Assembly (NCBI RefSeq): GCF_032490495.1
Contig: NZ_JAVYJB010000009.1
Span: 62,001-126,000 of the forward strand
DNA from: Pilosibacter fragilis
Lineage (GTDB): Bacteria; Bacillota; Clostridia; Lachnospirales; Lachnospiraceae
Direction of reading: 5' to 3'
Length of the DNA stretch: 64,000 bases
In this document: piece after piece, positions 35,301-42,054 of the stretch
Position numbering within the stretch: the first letter of the stretch is position 1
Layout: each line of letters opens with the position of its first letter
Made by a program: the position numbers and the translations under genes
The notes under the pieces: model-generated
What the model was told of the DNA's origin: nothing
What the model saw: the letters and a program-made list of their open reading frames with translations, nothing else
Databases searched by the model: none

Positions 35301-36099
35301 GGATGCGGACCGGCTGGGCCTCTCCCAGCTTTACCAGATCCGCGGGCGGATCGGGCGTTCGAACCGGACATCCTATGCGTTCCTCATGTACAAGCGCGAT
35401 AAGATGCTGAAGGAGGACGCGGAAAAACGTCTCCAGGCGATCCGCGAGTTCACGGAGCTCGGCTCCGGCATCAAGATCGCGATGCGGGACCTTGAGATCC
35501 GCGGTGCGGGAAACATTCTCGGAGCGGAGCAGCACGGACACATGGAGGCAGTCGGATATGACCTTTACTGCAAGATGCTCAATGAGGCGGTTATTGCCTT
35601 AAAAGGCGGACAGGAAGAGGAAGAGACCTTTGAGACCGTGGTGGACTGTGATATCGACGCGTTTATTCCGGATGGATATATCAAGAATGAGTATCTGAAG
35701 TTAGATGTATACAAGAGAATTTCCGCCATCGAGACGGACGACGAGTATATGGATATGCAGGATGAGCTGATCGATCGCTTCGGCGATATTCCGAAATCCG
35801 TGGACAATCTGCTCAGGGTTGCGGAATTAAAAGCCATGGCCCACCGCGCCTACGTGACCGAGGTGGACATCAACACCCAGGAGATCCGGATCGAGCTCTA
35901 CCCGAAGGCAAAGCTCGATGTCACCGGGATCCCGGCCCTCATCGCCGGGTATAAGACCGCTCTGCGCTTCGCACAGGGCGAAAAGCCGGTGCTGTTCTAT
36001 CAGGATAAGGGAAAGAAGTATAAGGATTGCGAGCCGATGATGGAGAAGGCGAAGGAATTGCTGGGGAAGCTTGGGGAACTGGCTGAGAGCAAGAAATGA
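32347..36099 (+). CDS. mfd: Transcription-repair coupling factor Mfd
   Basis: Mfd removes RNA polymerase stalled at DNA damage and recruits UvrA. The 1250-residue protein has a UvrB-like N-terminal part (1-310), a CarD-like polymerase-binding domain (about 575-640, SVGDYVVHESHGLGIYKGIE), helicase motifs GDVGYGKTEIA, VDEEQRFGV and TATPIPRTL, and the C-terminal TRCF domain. It is some 80-100 residues longer than usual. Residues about 314-378 are a low-complexity Glu/Thr/Gly/Lys-rich insert (ETEAEEAGKKT, then GKKTARAAGKTAKKKQ) in the N-terminal part. AGGAGG precedes the start. Confidence 0.97.
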   Translation: MAEVFANPLAELAEYTDMKQDMDKGKGPIQVSGVTDSQKVHVMYELSKEHPWRLVVTYDDNRAKEIYDDFSYFEPNTWLYPARDLLFYSSDIHGNLLTRQRMQVFKHLLEDEGGVVVTTVDGLMDHLLPLSMIKDSCLNIMAGQTLDIEEIKTQLTNMGYERMGQVDGMGQFSVRGGILDVFPLTEEVPVRIELWGDEVDSIRSFDAESQRSIQQMDEVTIYPAAELILTKEHIEDGILRLEAEGKKQEKTFRDQKKPEEATRIRRAVGELVESLKEGFDVQTLDAYIRYFCKDTVSFLDYMKEVGAKVTLVSSATETGKQAEVGVIETEAEEAGKKTVESGGNVDQSDTGTAGTKTSGKKTARAAGKTAKKKQASGLALILDEPQRMKEKAETVETEFRESMSHRLEQGYILPGQADLLFSSKTILADAHTPHTIFMTGLDQRLPGMTPKAKYSLTGKNLNSYQNSFEILIKDLTRWKKDGYRVVLLSASRTRASRLAGDLREYDLRAFCPEDPGQPVAPGEIMVTYGKLHKGFEYPLIKFVVITEGDMFGVEKRKKKRKKYNYEGKKISSFSELSVGDYVVHESHGLGIYKGIEKIEQDHVIKDYIKVEYGDGGNLYLPATRLEGIQKYAGADAKVPKLNKLGGTEWTKTKTKVRTAVREIAKELVELYAARQDAEGFQYGPDTVWQKEFEEMFPYDETDDQLTAIDDTKRDMESKKIMDRLICGDVGYGKTEIALRAAFKAVQEGKQVVYLVPTTILAQQIYNTFVQRMKDFPVRVDMMSRFRTPGEMKKTIEGLKKGYVDIVVGTHRVLSKDVQFKSLGLLIVDEEQRFGVTHKEKIKQMKQNVDVLTLTATPIPRTLHMSLIGIRDMSVLEEPPVDRVPIQTYVMEYNDEMIREAIHRELGRGGQVYYVYNRVNNIDEVANHVASLVPEANVAFAHGQMNEHQLEKIMLDFINGDIDVLVSTTIIETGLDIPNANTMIIQDADRLGLSQLYQIRGRIGRSNRTSYAFLMYKRDKMLKEDAEKRLQAIREFTELGSGIKIAMRDLEIRGAGNILGAEQHGHMEAVGYDLYCKMLNEAVIALKGGQEEEETFETVVDCDIDAFIPDGYIKNEYLKLDVYKRISAIETDDEYMDMQDELIDRFGDIPKSVDNLLRVAELKAMAHRAYVTEVDINTQEIRIELYPKAKLDVTGIPALIAGYKTALRFAQGEKPVLFYQDKGKKYKDCEPMMEKAKELLGKLGELAESKK

Positions 36100-36131
36100 G
36101 CATATGAAAAATGGGGGATGAAGACTAAAGA

Positions 36132-37230
36132 ATGACGATAAAGAAATCTAAGTTATCTTTAGATGAGCAAATTGAACACTTGAAGGATAAAGGTATTCTG
36201 TTTAACATTATGGATGAGAGTGATGCTAAGAAATATTTAGAACAAAATAATAATTATTTTAAGCTCACAGCGTACAGAAAAAACTATAACAAACATCCAG
36301 ATGGGAAGAATAAAGGAAAATATATAAATCTTGAATTTGCGTATCTGGTAGATATGGCAATTATAGACATGAGGCTTCGATATCAAATCGTTCATATGGC
36401 ACTTGATATCGAGCATCATGCAAAACTCCAGCTTTTGAGAAAACTGGATGAGTATGATGAGGATGGCTATCAAATCGTACAGGATTATATTAATTCTTTG
36501 ACGGAAAGACAGAAAAAGATATATGACGGTGAAATCGAGAGATGCAGAAGGAGCATTTATTGTAGTGGTATTATTGAAAAGTATGATGATGCTTATCCTG
36601 TATGGGCGTTTGTAGAAATCATAACGTTGGGAAGATTTGTTGATTTCTATGGGTTTTGTGCAAAAAGATTTGCGGATAGGGACATGATGGATAATTACTA
36701 TAATTTGTTAACATGTAAAAAGATTAGAAATGCATCTGCACACAATAACTGTATTCTTAATGATTTAAAAGCTAGAACTTCGACGAATGTAACCAATGCA
36801 TCGATTACCGCCAAACTTATGACCATTCAAGGCATGAATATGAATTTTCGTAAAAATCGTATGAGTAATGCAAGGATTCAGCAAATAGTAATATTGTTGT
36901 TACAGTACACGGGCACTCTATGCCCGTGTACTGTAACAGGATTTTGCCGATGCTTCGCATTCCGAATCGGCAAAATCCGCGGCCATAACGGTATCATACG
37001 GAATTTTCAGTTCAGAAAATTCCTACCCATGAAAAGTAACATATTGTTCTATCTACCTACATAAAACAATGGTTGAGAGTGATGGAATACGGAAAGCAGC
37101 AGAGGACGAACTTCAGAAATTAATGGGACGAGTTAATAAACATCAGGAGTATTATCTATCAAATTCAATGATTAGTAGTACATTTAATTTTCTCAAATTA
37201 GTGGTTGACAATTGGTTCAAGACAGCATAA
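36132..37230 (+). pseudogene. Abi-like (Abi_2, HEPN-type) gene interrupted by a palindromic element and a 4-bp repeat shift
   Basis: Residues 1-250 match the Abi_2/AbiD/F family: LDEQIEHLKDKGI, the NNNYFKLTAYRKNY segment, AFVEIITLGRFVDFY, and the HEPN-type motif RNASAHNN (R-x4-H). Such proteins are thought to be RNases of phage-abortive systems. After codon 253 a 142-bp element plus an 8-bp duplication inserts 50 codons in frame, with no stop. Then CTACCTAC shifts the frame and the protein stops at 37064. The lost C-terminus (IYLHKTMVESDGI to VVDNWFKTA) is still readable in the next frame to 37230. AT-rich codon use differs from mfd, suggesting transfer. Confidence 0.8.
36891..37048. repeat. 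Family-2 palindromic element with exact 8-bp target duplication, inside the Abi gene
   Basis: The element is 36899-37040 (142 bp), flanked by ATATTGTT (36891-36898 and 37041-37048). It begins GTTACAGTACACGGG and ends in the complement of GTTACTTTTCATGGG. It folds into three hairpins: an 18-bp stem ending at the loop CTCTA (36898-36938, one base of flank included), a 13-bp stem GGATTTTGCCGAT/ATCGGCAAAATCC (36939-36978), and a 9-bp stem GGAATTTTC/GAAAATTCC (37000-37023). It is homologous to the copy at 1139-1271. Confidence 0.9.
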
Positions 37231-37261
37231 AATATAGATACATGGAAAAAGTTTAACTTTT

Positions 37262-37304
37262 GCGGAGCGGCATTGTGGATACGATGTTTGCTCCGCTTTT
37301 CTTT
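37262..37304 (+). terminator. Terminator after the Abi gene
   Basis: A perfect stem GCGGAGC/GCTCCGC with a 21-nt loop, followed by TTTTCTTTT. It lies 31 bp after the original Abi stop codon. Confidence 0.8.
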
Positions 37305-37341
37305 TCAGAAAATGTGTTTTGCGGTAAAAAGAGGTACAAAT

Positions 37342-37758
37342 TTGGATGAAATAGCGTTAAAATTATGTGATATACAGGGGAGATTATTTGAGCTATCAGC
37401 GAATCAGAAGTATGATAGTATAAAATTCATTCGTGTGTTTATGAATTCAGATGTGTCAAGAGCGCTTGACTCAAAATATAATCGTATGCAATGGGCAGGG
37501 GAAGAATATCTCTTGGAGGAAGTTGTGGATAATGCTGGCAATAAAGTGTCGGTTGGCGGAGAAGTATTTTCAAAAGATGTCCTGTATTGGATTGGCTACA
37601 TTTATCGTTATTGGCATTACTACAGCGGTGAGGATAGCAAAAAGATATACAAACAAGCACCGGTCGAAGTTATGAAACGAAATTATATGATGTTTCATAC
37701 GATGGATCCGGTTCTCGCGATTGAGGATTTGAAGAAAATTTATAATCAGAAAAAATAA
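37342..37758 (+). CDS. Small unknown protein next to the Abi gene
   Basis: I do not recognise a named family. The 138-residue protein (from TTG 37342, which has GAGGT six bases upstream) is soluble, with no signal or membrane segment. It has acidic and aromatic clusters: YNRMQWAGEEYLLEE near 55-70 and YWIGYIYRYWHYYSGE near 90-105, then FHTMDPVLAIEDLKKIY at the end. It may belong to the uncharacterised proteins found with DUF3990/DUF3791-type toxin-antitoxin genes, but I recall that only loosely. It has its own terminator, and its AT-rich composition matches the Abi gene rather than mfd, so both may have arrived together. An upstream ATG at 37273 lies inside the previous terminator. Confidence 0.7.
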   Translation: MDEIALKLCDIQGRLFELSANQKYDSIKFIRVFMNSDVSRALDSKYNRMQWAGEEYLLEEVVDNAGNKVSVGGEVFSKDVLYWIGYIYRYWHYYSGEDSKKIYKQAPVEVMKRNYMMFHTMDPVLAIEDLKKIYNQKK

Positions 37759-37761
37759 GAG

Positions 37762-37816
37762 AAACACGTACTGACTGGAGTTGGATAGAGCTCAATTTTA
37801 GACAGTACGTGTTTTA
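37762..37816. terminator. Terminator after the small unknown gene
   Basis: A perfect 12-bp stem AAACACGTACTG/CAGTACGTGTTT followed by TTACTT. Confidence 0.8.
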
Positions 37817-37937
37817 CTTATATGAACAGCGAGAAAAAAGGAATATGAAAATCACAGTGATTTGAGAAACAAATTGTGATTTCTGAAGTTTTAGAGAAAA
37901 GTGCAGGTATAGATCAGAGAGTCTGTATGCAGAAAAC

Positions 37938-38774
37938 TTATTTCGAACACCCCAGAATTTCTTCTGCCCGCTTCACCGTGTCTGCAGTCGGCGGATCCAC
38001 ATCTTTTAAGGTGTAGGGGATGCCGAGGGACTCCCATTTGTAGATGCCAAGTGTATGGTACGGAAGAACTTCGACTTTTTTTACATTGGACAGGGTGTCC
38101 AGGAACGCTCGGATACCGTAAAGATGTTCTTCATCGTCGGTCACGCCGGGAACGAGGACGTGGCGGATCCACATGGGTTTGCCGATCTCATTCAGGTATC
38201 TGGCGAAGGCCAGGATATTTTCGTTGGTATGGCCGGTGAGAGCGCGGTGCTTTTCCGGATCGATGTGCTTTAAATCCAGCATGACAAGATCGGTATTTTC
38301 CATGAGATCGGTGAGCTTTGAGAAAAATGGATCTTCTCTTGTAAACGGCTGTCCTGCGGTGTCAAGTACTGTGCCGACGCCGTTTTCCTTTGCAAGACGG
38401 AAAAGTTCATTCATGAAATCGATCTGTAAGAGCGGTTCGCCTCCACTGACCGTGATGCCGCCCTCATTGCCCCAGTAGCGTTTGTAGCGGAGCGCCTGTC
38501 TGATCAGGGCAGAGGGGGTCATTTCCTTGTAATTACAGACGGAGGAAGGCGCGGCGCTGTCAGAAGCTGTATTTTGGACAGTATTCGCATGAGCTGCGTT
38601 TTCGGAGGTCTGTGGTCCGGAAATGGCAGCAGTGTTTGCCAGCATCCACGTATCCGGATTATGACAATACCGGCACCGCATATGGCAGCCCTGAAGAAAA
38701 GTCACAAAGCGGACTCCGGGTCCGTCTACGGAACCAAAACTGTCGATGGAGTGAATGTAGCCTGTTGTTTCCAT
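37938..38774 (-). CDS. pflA: Pyruvate formate-lyase activating enzyme
   Basis: This radical SAM enzyme installs the glycyl radical on PflB. The 278-residue protein has the radical SAM cysteines C30, C34 and C37 in GCHMRCRYC, preceded by SFGSVDGPGVRFVTFLQ, and later GGITVSGGEPLLQ and DLKHID. It is about 30 residues longer than typical PflA because residues 44-82 are an Ala/Ser/Thr/Asn-rich insert just after the cluster loop. ATG 38774 is chosen since METTGYIHSIDSFGS is the usual start; the frame extends to 38852. It is downstream of pflB in the same direction, with a hairpin between. Confidence 0.94.
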   Translation of the reverse strand: METTGYIHSIDSFGSVDGPGVRFVTFLQGCHMRCRYCHNPDTWMLANTAAISGPQTSENAAHANTVQNTASDSAAPSSVCNYKEMTPSALIRQALRYKRYWGNEGGITVSGGEPLLQIDFMNELFRLAKENGVGTVLDTAGQPFTREDPFFSKLTDLMENTDLVMLDLKHIDPEKHRALTGHTNENILAFARYLNEIGKPMWIRHVLVPGVTDDEEHLYGIRAFLDTLSNVKKVEVLPYHTLGIYKWESLGIPYTLKDVDPPTADTVKRAEEILGCSK

Positions 38775-38899
38775 ATAAATAGTTTCCCTTCTCCCGGAAT
38801 CTGCCGGGGATAAAAATAAAGGTAAAATGAGCAGTGCGGTGCAAAAGCGCAAACACTAAAATATCAATGCCAAGCCAGAAAAAACTGCATAATTTAGAC

Positions 38900-38930
38900 T
38901 CAGCCGGGAATAAACAACATTCCCGGCTGA
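38900..38930. promoter_or_regulatory. Perfect hairpin between pflB and pflA
   Basis: TCAGCCGGGAAT and ATTCCCGGCTGA form a 12-bp perfect stem with a 7-nt loop, 16 bp after the pflB stop. On the pfl transcript no T run follows, so it is more likely a stability or processing element that keeps pflA below pflB than a full terminator. Confidence 0.65.
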
Positions 38931-38946
38931 TTTTAAATGAATAAAT

Positions 38947-41250
38947 TTACATCGCCTCGTGGCAAGTTCTTGCAATGACATCCAGCTGCTGCTCTCTTGT
39001 CAGATCAATAAATTTAACAGCATAACCGGAAACGCGGATCGTGAAGTTTGCATACTCCGGTTTCTCCGGATGTTCCATCGCGTCTTTTAACTTATCAAGA
39101 CCGAAGACATTCACGTTGAGGTGATGAGCGCCCTGGTCAAAGTATCCGTCGAGAACATGAACGAGGTTGTTCTTCCTCTCGTCCTCGGAGTGTCCGAGTG
39201 CACCAGGAGCGATCGTCTCGGTGTTGGAGATTCCGTCGAGTGCGTACTCATACGGAAGCTTTGCGACAGAGTTTAAGGAAGCGAGAAGTCCGCTCTGCTC
39301 CGCACCGTAGGACGGGGTAGCGCCCGGGGCAAACGGAGTGAACGCTGCACGTCCGTCCGGAAGAGCGCCAGTTGCCTTACCGTAAACCACGTTGGAAGTG
39401 ATCGTAAGGATGGAAGTTGTCGCCTCGGAGTTCCGGTAGGTGTGGTACTTTTTCACTTTCTTTAAGAAAGTCTTTAACAGCCAAACTGCGATATCGTCGG
39501 CTCGGTCATCGTCGTTTCCGTAGCGCGGGAAGTCACCCTCTGTGATGAAGCTGGACGCCATGCCGTTCTCGTCGCGGACAACCTTGACCTTTGCGTACCT
39601 GATCGCGGAGAGGGAATCCACCACATGGGAGAAACCTGCGATACCGGTCGCGAAGGTGCGGCGCACGTCGGTGTCGATGAGAGCCATCTCGGCTGCCTCG
39701 TAGTAATATTTATCGTGCATGTACTGGATCAGGTTCAGGATATTCACATAGATTCCTGCAAGCCAGTCCATCATGAGATCATATTTGTGCATGACCTCGT
39801 CGTAGTCGAGATACTCGGAGGTGATCGGTGCATACTCCGGACCAACCTGCATCGGTTTGCCGTCCTTTGTCATGTACTTCTCGTCCTTACCGCCGTTGAT
39901 CGCGTAGAGCAGGCACTTTGCAAGGTTTGCGCGGGCACCGAAGAACTGCATCTCCTTACCTGTCTGGGTAGCGGATACGCAGCAGCAGATGCTGTAGTCG
40001 TCGCCCCATACCGGACGCATCACGTCATCGTTCTCGTACTGGATGGAAGAAGTGTCAACGGAGATCTTCGATGCGTACTTCTTGAAGTTTTCCGGAAGGC
40101 GGGAAGAGTAGAGCACGGTCAGGTTCGGCTCCGGGGACGGTCCCATGTTCTCTAAAGTATGGAGGAAACGGTAGTCGGTCTTTGTGACCATGTGGCGTCC
40201 GTCCTGTCCGAGACCTGCAACCTCGAGAGTTGCCCAAACCGGGTCACCGGAGAAGAGCTGGTTGTAGGACGGAATTCTTGCAAACTTCACCATACGGAAC
40301 TTCATGGTCATATGGTCGATCAGCTCCTGTGCCTGGGACTCGGTAAGTGTACCTTCCTCGAGGTCACGGTTTACGTAGATATCGATAAAGGTAGAGATAC
40401 GTCCAACGCTCATAGCTGCGCCGTTCTGAGTCTTAACAGCGGCAAGATAGCCGAAATAAAGCCACTGGATCGCTTCTTTTGCGTTTGTTGCCGGACCAGA
40501 AATGTCATATCCGTAGATCTTTGCCATCTCTTTCATGCCCTTTAAGGCACGGATCTGCTCTGCGATCTCCTCTCTCTGGCGGATGATCTCATCGTACATT
40601 GCGCCGTTTCCGCAGAGATCCAGGTCTTTCTTCTTCTCTTCGATCAGGAAGTCGATACCGTAGAGGGCCACGCGGCGGTAGTCACCGACGATACGTCCGC
40701 GGCCGTAGGTATCCGGAAGACCGGTTACGATATGGCAGTGGCGGGCAGCTTTCATCTCAGGTGTGTAAGCGTCAAAGACTGCCTGATTGTGTGTCTTATG
40801 GTATTCGGTGAAGATCTTGTGGAACTTCTCGTTTACTTTATATCCGTAAGTCTCAGCGGCTTCCTCCGCCATTTTGATTCCGCCGTAAGGCATGAAGGCG
40901 CGCTTTAACGGCTTGTCAGTCTGGAGACCGACGATGGTCTCAAGATCCTTTAAGCTCTCGTCGATGTAGCCCGGGCCGTAGGAAGTCAGGCTGGACACGA
41001 TCTCAGTCTCACACTCTAAAACGCCGCCTTTTTTGCGCTCCTCTTTCTGGAGTTCCTGAAGACGCCCCCAGAGTTTGTCGGTCGCCTCGGTCGGAGCGGC
41101 GAGGAAATCCTCGTTTCCGTCATACTGGGTATAGTTATTCTGGATAAATTCGCGGACATTGACCTCATCGGTCCATTTTGCGCCCTGGAATCCTCTCCAG
41201 GCTTTTTTGAAAAGGTCAGCAGTACCGTTCGGGGTATTCTGTTCAGACAT
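38947..41250 (-). CDS. pflB: Formate C-acetyltransferase (pyruvate formate-lyase)
   Basis: PflB converts pyruvate and CoA to acetyl-CoA and formate in anaerobic fermentation. The 767-residue protein has the active-site cysteines in SICCCVSATQTG and the glycyl-radical loop IRVSGYAVKF, with Gly742 as the radical site. The N-terminal part carries RMPDTYGRGRIVGDYRR-like sequence (here LPDTYGRGRIVGDYRR). Length matches the family. AAGGAGG lies 8 bases before the start. A strong promoter and a Fur-type box are found 160-230 bp upstream. It is oxygen-sensitive in its active form. Confidence 0.98.
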   Translation of the reverse strand: MSEQNTPNGTADLFKKAWRGFQGAKWTDEVNVREFIQNNYTQYDGNEDFLAAPTEATDKLWGRLQELQKEERKKGGVLECETEIVSSLTSYGPGYIDESLKDLETIVGLQTDKPLKRAFMPYGGIKMAEEAAETYGYKVNEKFHKIFTEYHKTHNQAVFDAYTPEMKAARHCHIVTGLPDTYGRGRIVGDYRRVALYGIDFLIEEKKKDLDLCGNGAMYDEIIRQREEIAEQIRALKGMKEMAKIYGYDISGPATNAKEAIQWLYFGYLAAVKTQNGAAMSVGRISTFIDIYVNRDLEEGTLTESQAQELIDHMTMKFRMVKFARIPSYNQLFSGDPVWATLEVAGLGQDGRHMVTKTDYRFLHTLENMGPSPEPNLTVLYSSRLPENFKKYASKISVDTSSIQYENDDVMRPVWGDDYSICCCVSATQTGKEMQFFGARANLAKCLLYAINGGKDEKYMTKDGKPMQVGPEYAPITSEYLDYDEVMHKYDLMMDWLAGIYVNILNLIQYMHDKYYYEAAEMALIDTDVRRTFATGIAGFSHVVDSLSAIRYAKVKVVRDENGMASSFITEGDFPRYGNDDDRADDIAVWLLKTFLKKVKKYHTYRNSEATTSILTITSNVVYGKATGALPDGRAAFTPFAPGATPSYGAEQSGLLASLNSVAKLPYEYALDGISNTETIAPGALGHSEDERKNNLVHVLDGYFDQGAHHLNVNVFGLDKLKDAMEHPEKPEYANFTIRVSGYAVKFIDLTREQQLDVIARTCHEAM

Positions 41251-41412
41251 GATGGTTCCTCCTTATATGTTTCAATCACATGTGCTGCGGAAATCCTGTG
41301 GTTGTCAGAAATTCCGGTTTCCCGGTCCGGAAAAAGCAGGCGATCATTCACCAGTACATTTTGTCGGATCGGATAAATTTTGAAATCTTCCATTGTGAAG
41401 AAATGCTTTGCC

Positions 41413-41441
41413 ATTATAACAGAGGGACAAAAGAAAAACAA
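41413..41441 (-). promoter_or_regulatory. pflB promoter
   Basis: Read on the minus strand: TTGTTT (41441-41436), a 17-bp spacer and a perfect TATAAT (41418-41413). The leader would be about 155 nt. Confidence 0.65.
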
Positions 41442-41450
41442 TAGATTACA

Positions 41451-41477
41451 TGAGAATGATTATCAAAATCATTTTCA
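41451..41477. promoter_or_regulatory. Fur/PerR-type box upstream of the pflB promoter
   Basis: TGAGAATGATTATCA (41451-41465) differs from the 7-1-7 Fur-family consensus TGATAATNATTATCA at one position. The whole site is also an 11-5-11 dyad, TGAGAATGATT/AATCATTTTCA. It begins 10 bp upstream of the pflB -35, a place where an activator or a repressor could work. Confidence 0.65.
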
Positions 41478-41517
41478 TAAGAAATTTTCTCATTTCTCTG
41501 TATTTTTTAAAATACAC

Positions 41518-41701
41518 GTAACTGTTCGGCAGACTCACACCTACAGGAATCAAAGATCCATTTCAAATCGGCTTCGCCGATGGGATTTCTGCTTTCCTCT
41601 TATTCCGGCACCGAAAAGGGATAGAGCCGTTTTTGAAAGAGCAGATGTTCTCGTGGTATTTTATAAGGCGGCGAAATCACTTTGGAAAATTTCGCTGTTA
41701 C
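41518..41701. repeat. Long family-1 palindromic element
   Basis: It begins GTAACTGTTCGGC and ends GCTGTTAC. The middle carries, in inverse orientation, the family hairpin CAAATCGGCTTCGCCGATGGGATTT, and near the right end GCGAAAT pairs with ATTTCGC. Flanks AAATACAC and AGAATCAC match at only 5 of 8 positions, so a target duplication is uncertain. It lies between the divergent pflB and response-regulator genes. Confidence 0.6.
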
Positions 41702-41984
41702 AGAATCACAGCGCGGCGTGAGAGACGCCAATAGACTGAAAAAGCGTAAAAAAATAACCCACAGTCTGCGCTATGATTGCCCAGACGGTCGGCTTTCTTC
41801 GATCATACTTCACGTGGTTTATCCACTTATCCGTCAGTCATATGATCGGTACAAGCTATATATACCAGATGTTGTGGTGTGTGTCAAGTGGAAAAGAATG
41901 GTCGGACCAGATATGGGGAGAGAATGCCGGACCTTTTGGGCAGATGTCAGCAAAAAAAGCGTGAAGAGCGTCGCTCTATACCGG
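41702..41984. other. Non-coding stretch before the response-regulator promoter
   Basis: Open frames of about 60 residues exist (41773-41964) but have no ribosome site or recognisable motif. I see no RNA gene here. Confidence 0.4.
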
Positions 41985-42014
41985 TTGACGGAATCATGCC
42001 CGGCGGGGTACAAT
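41985..42014 (+). promoter_or_regulatory. Promoter of the two-component operon
   Basis: TTGACG (41985-41990), an 18-bp spacer and TACAAT (42009-42014), about 40 bp before the response-regulator start. Confidence 0.65.
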
Positions 42015-42054
42015 AACCTTAATATGACTTTGGGGGAAACAGGGGGGAACGAGG

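Noticed and set aside
41390..41410. TTGTGAA near the pflB promoter as a Rex site
   Set aside because: Only a half-site is present; the second half (TTCACAA) is missing.
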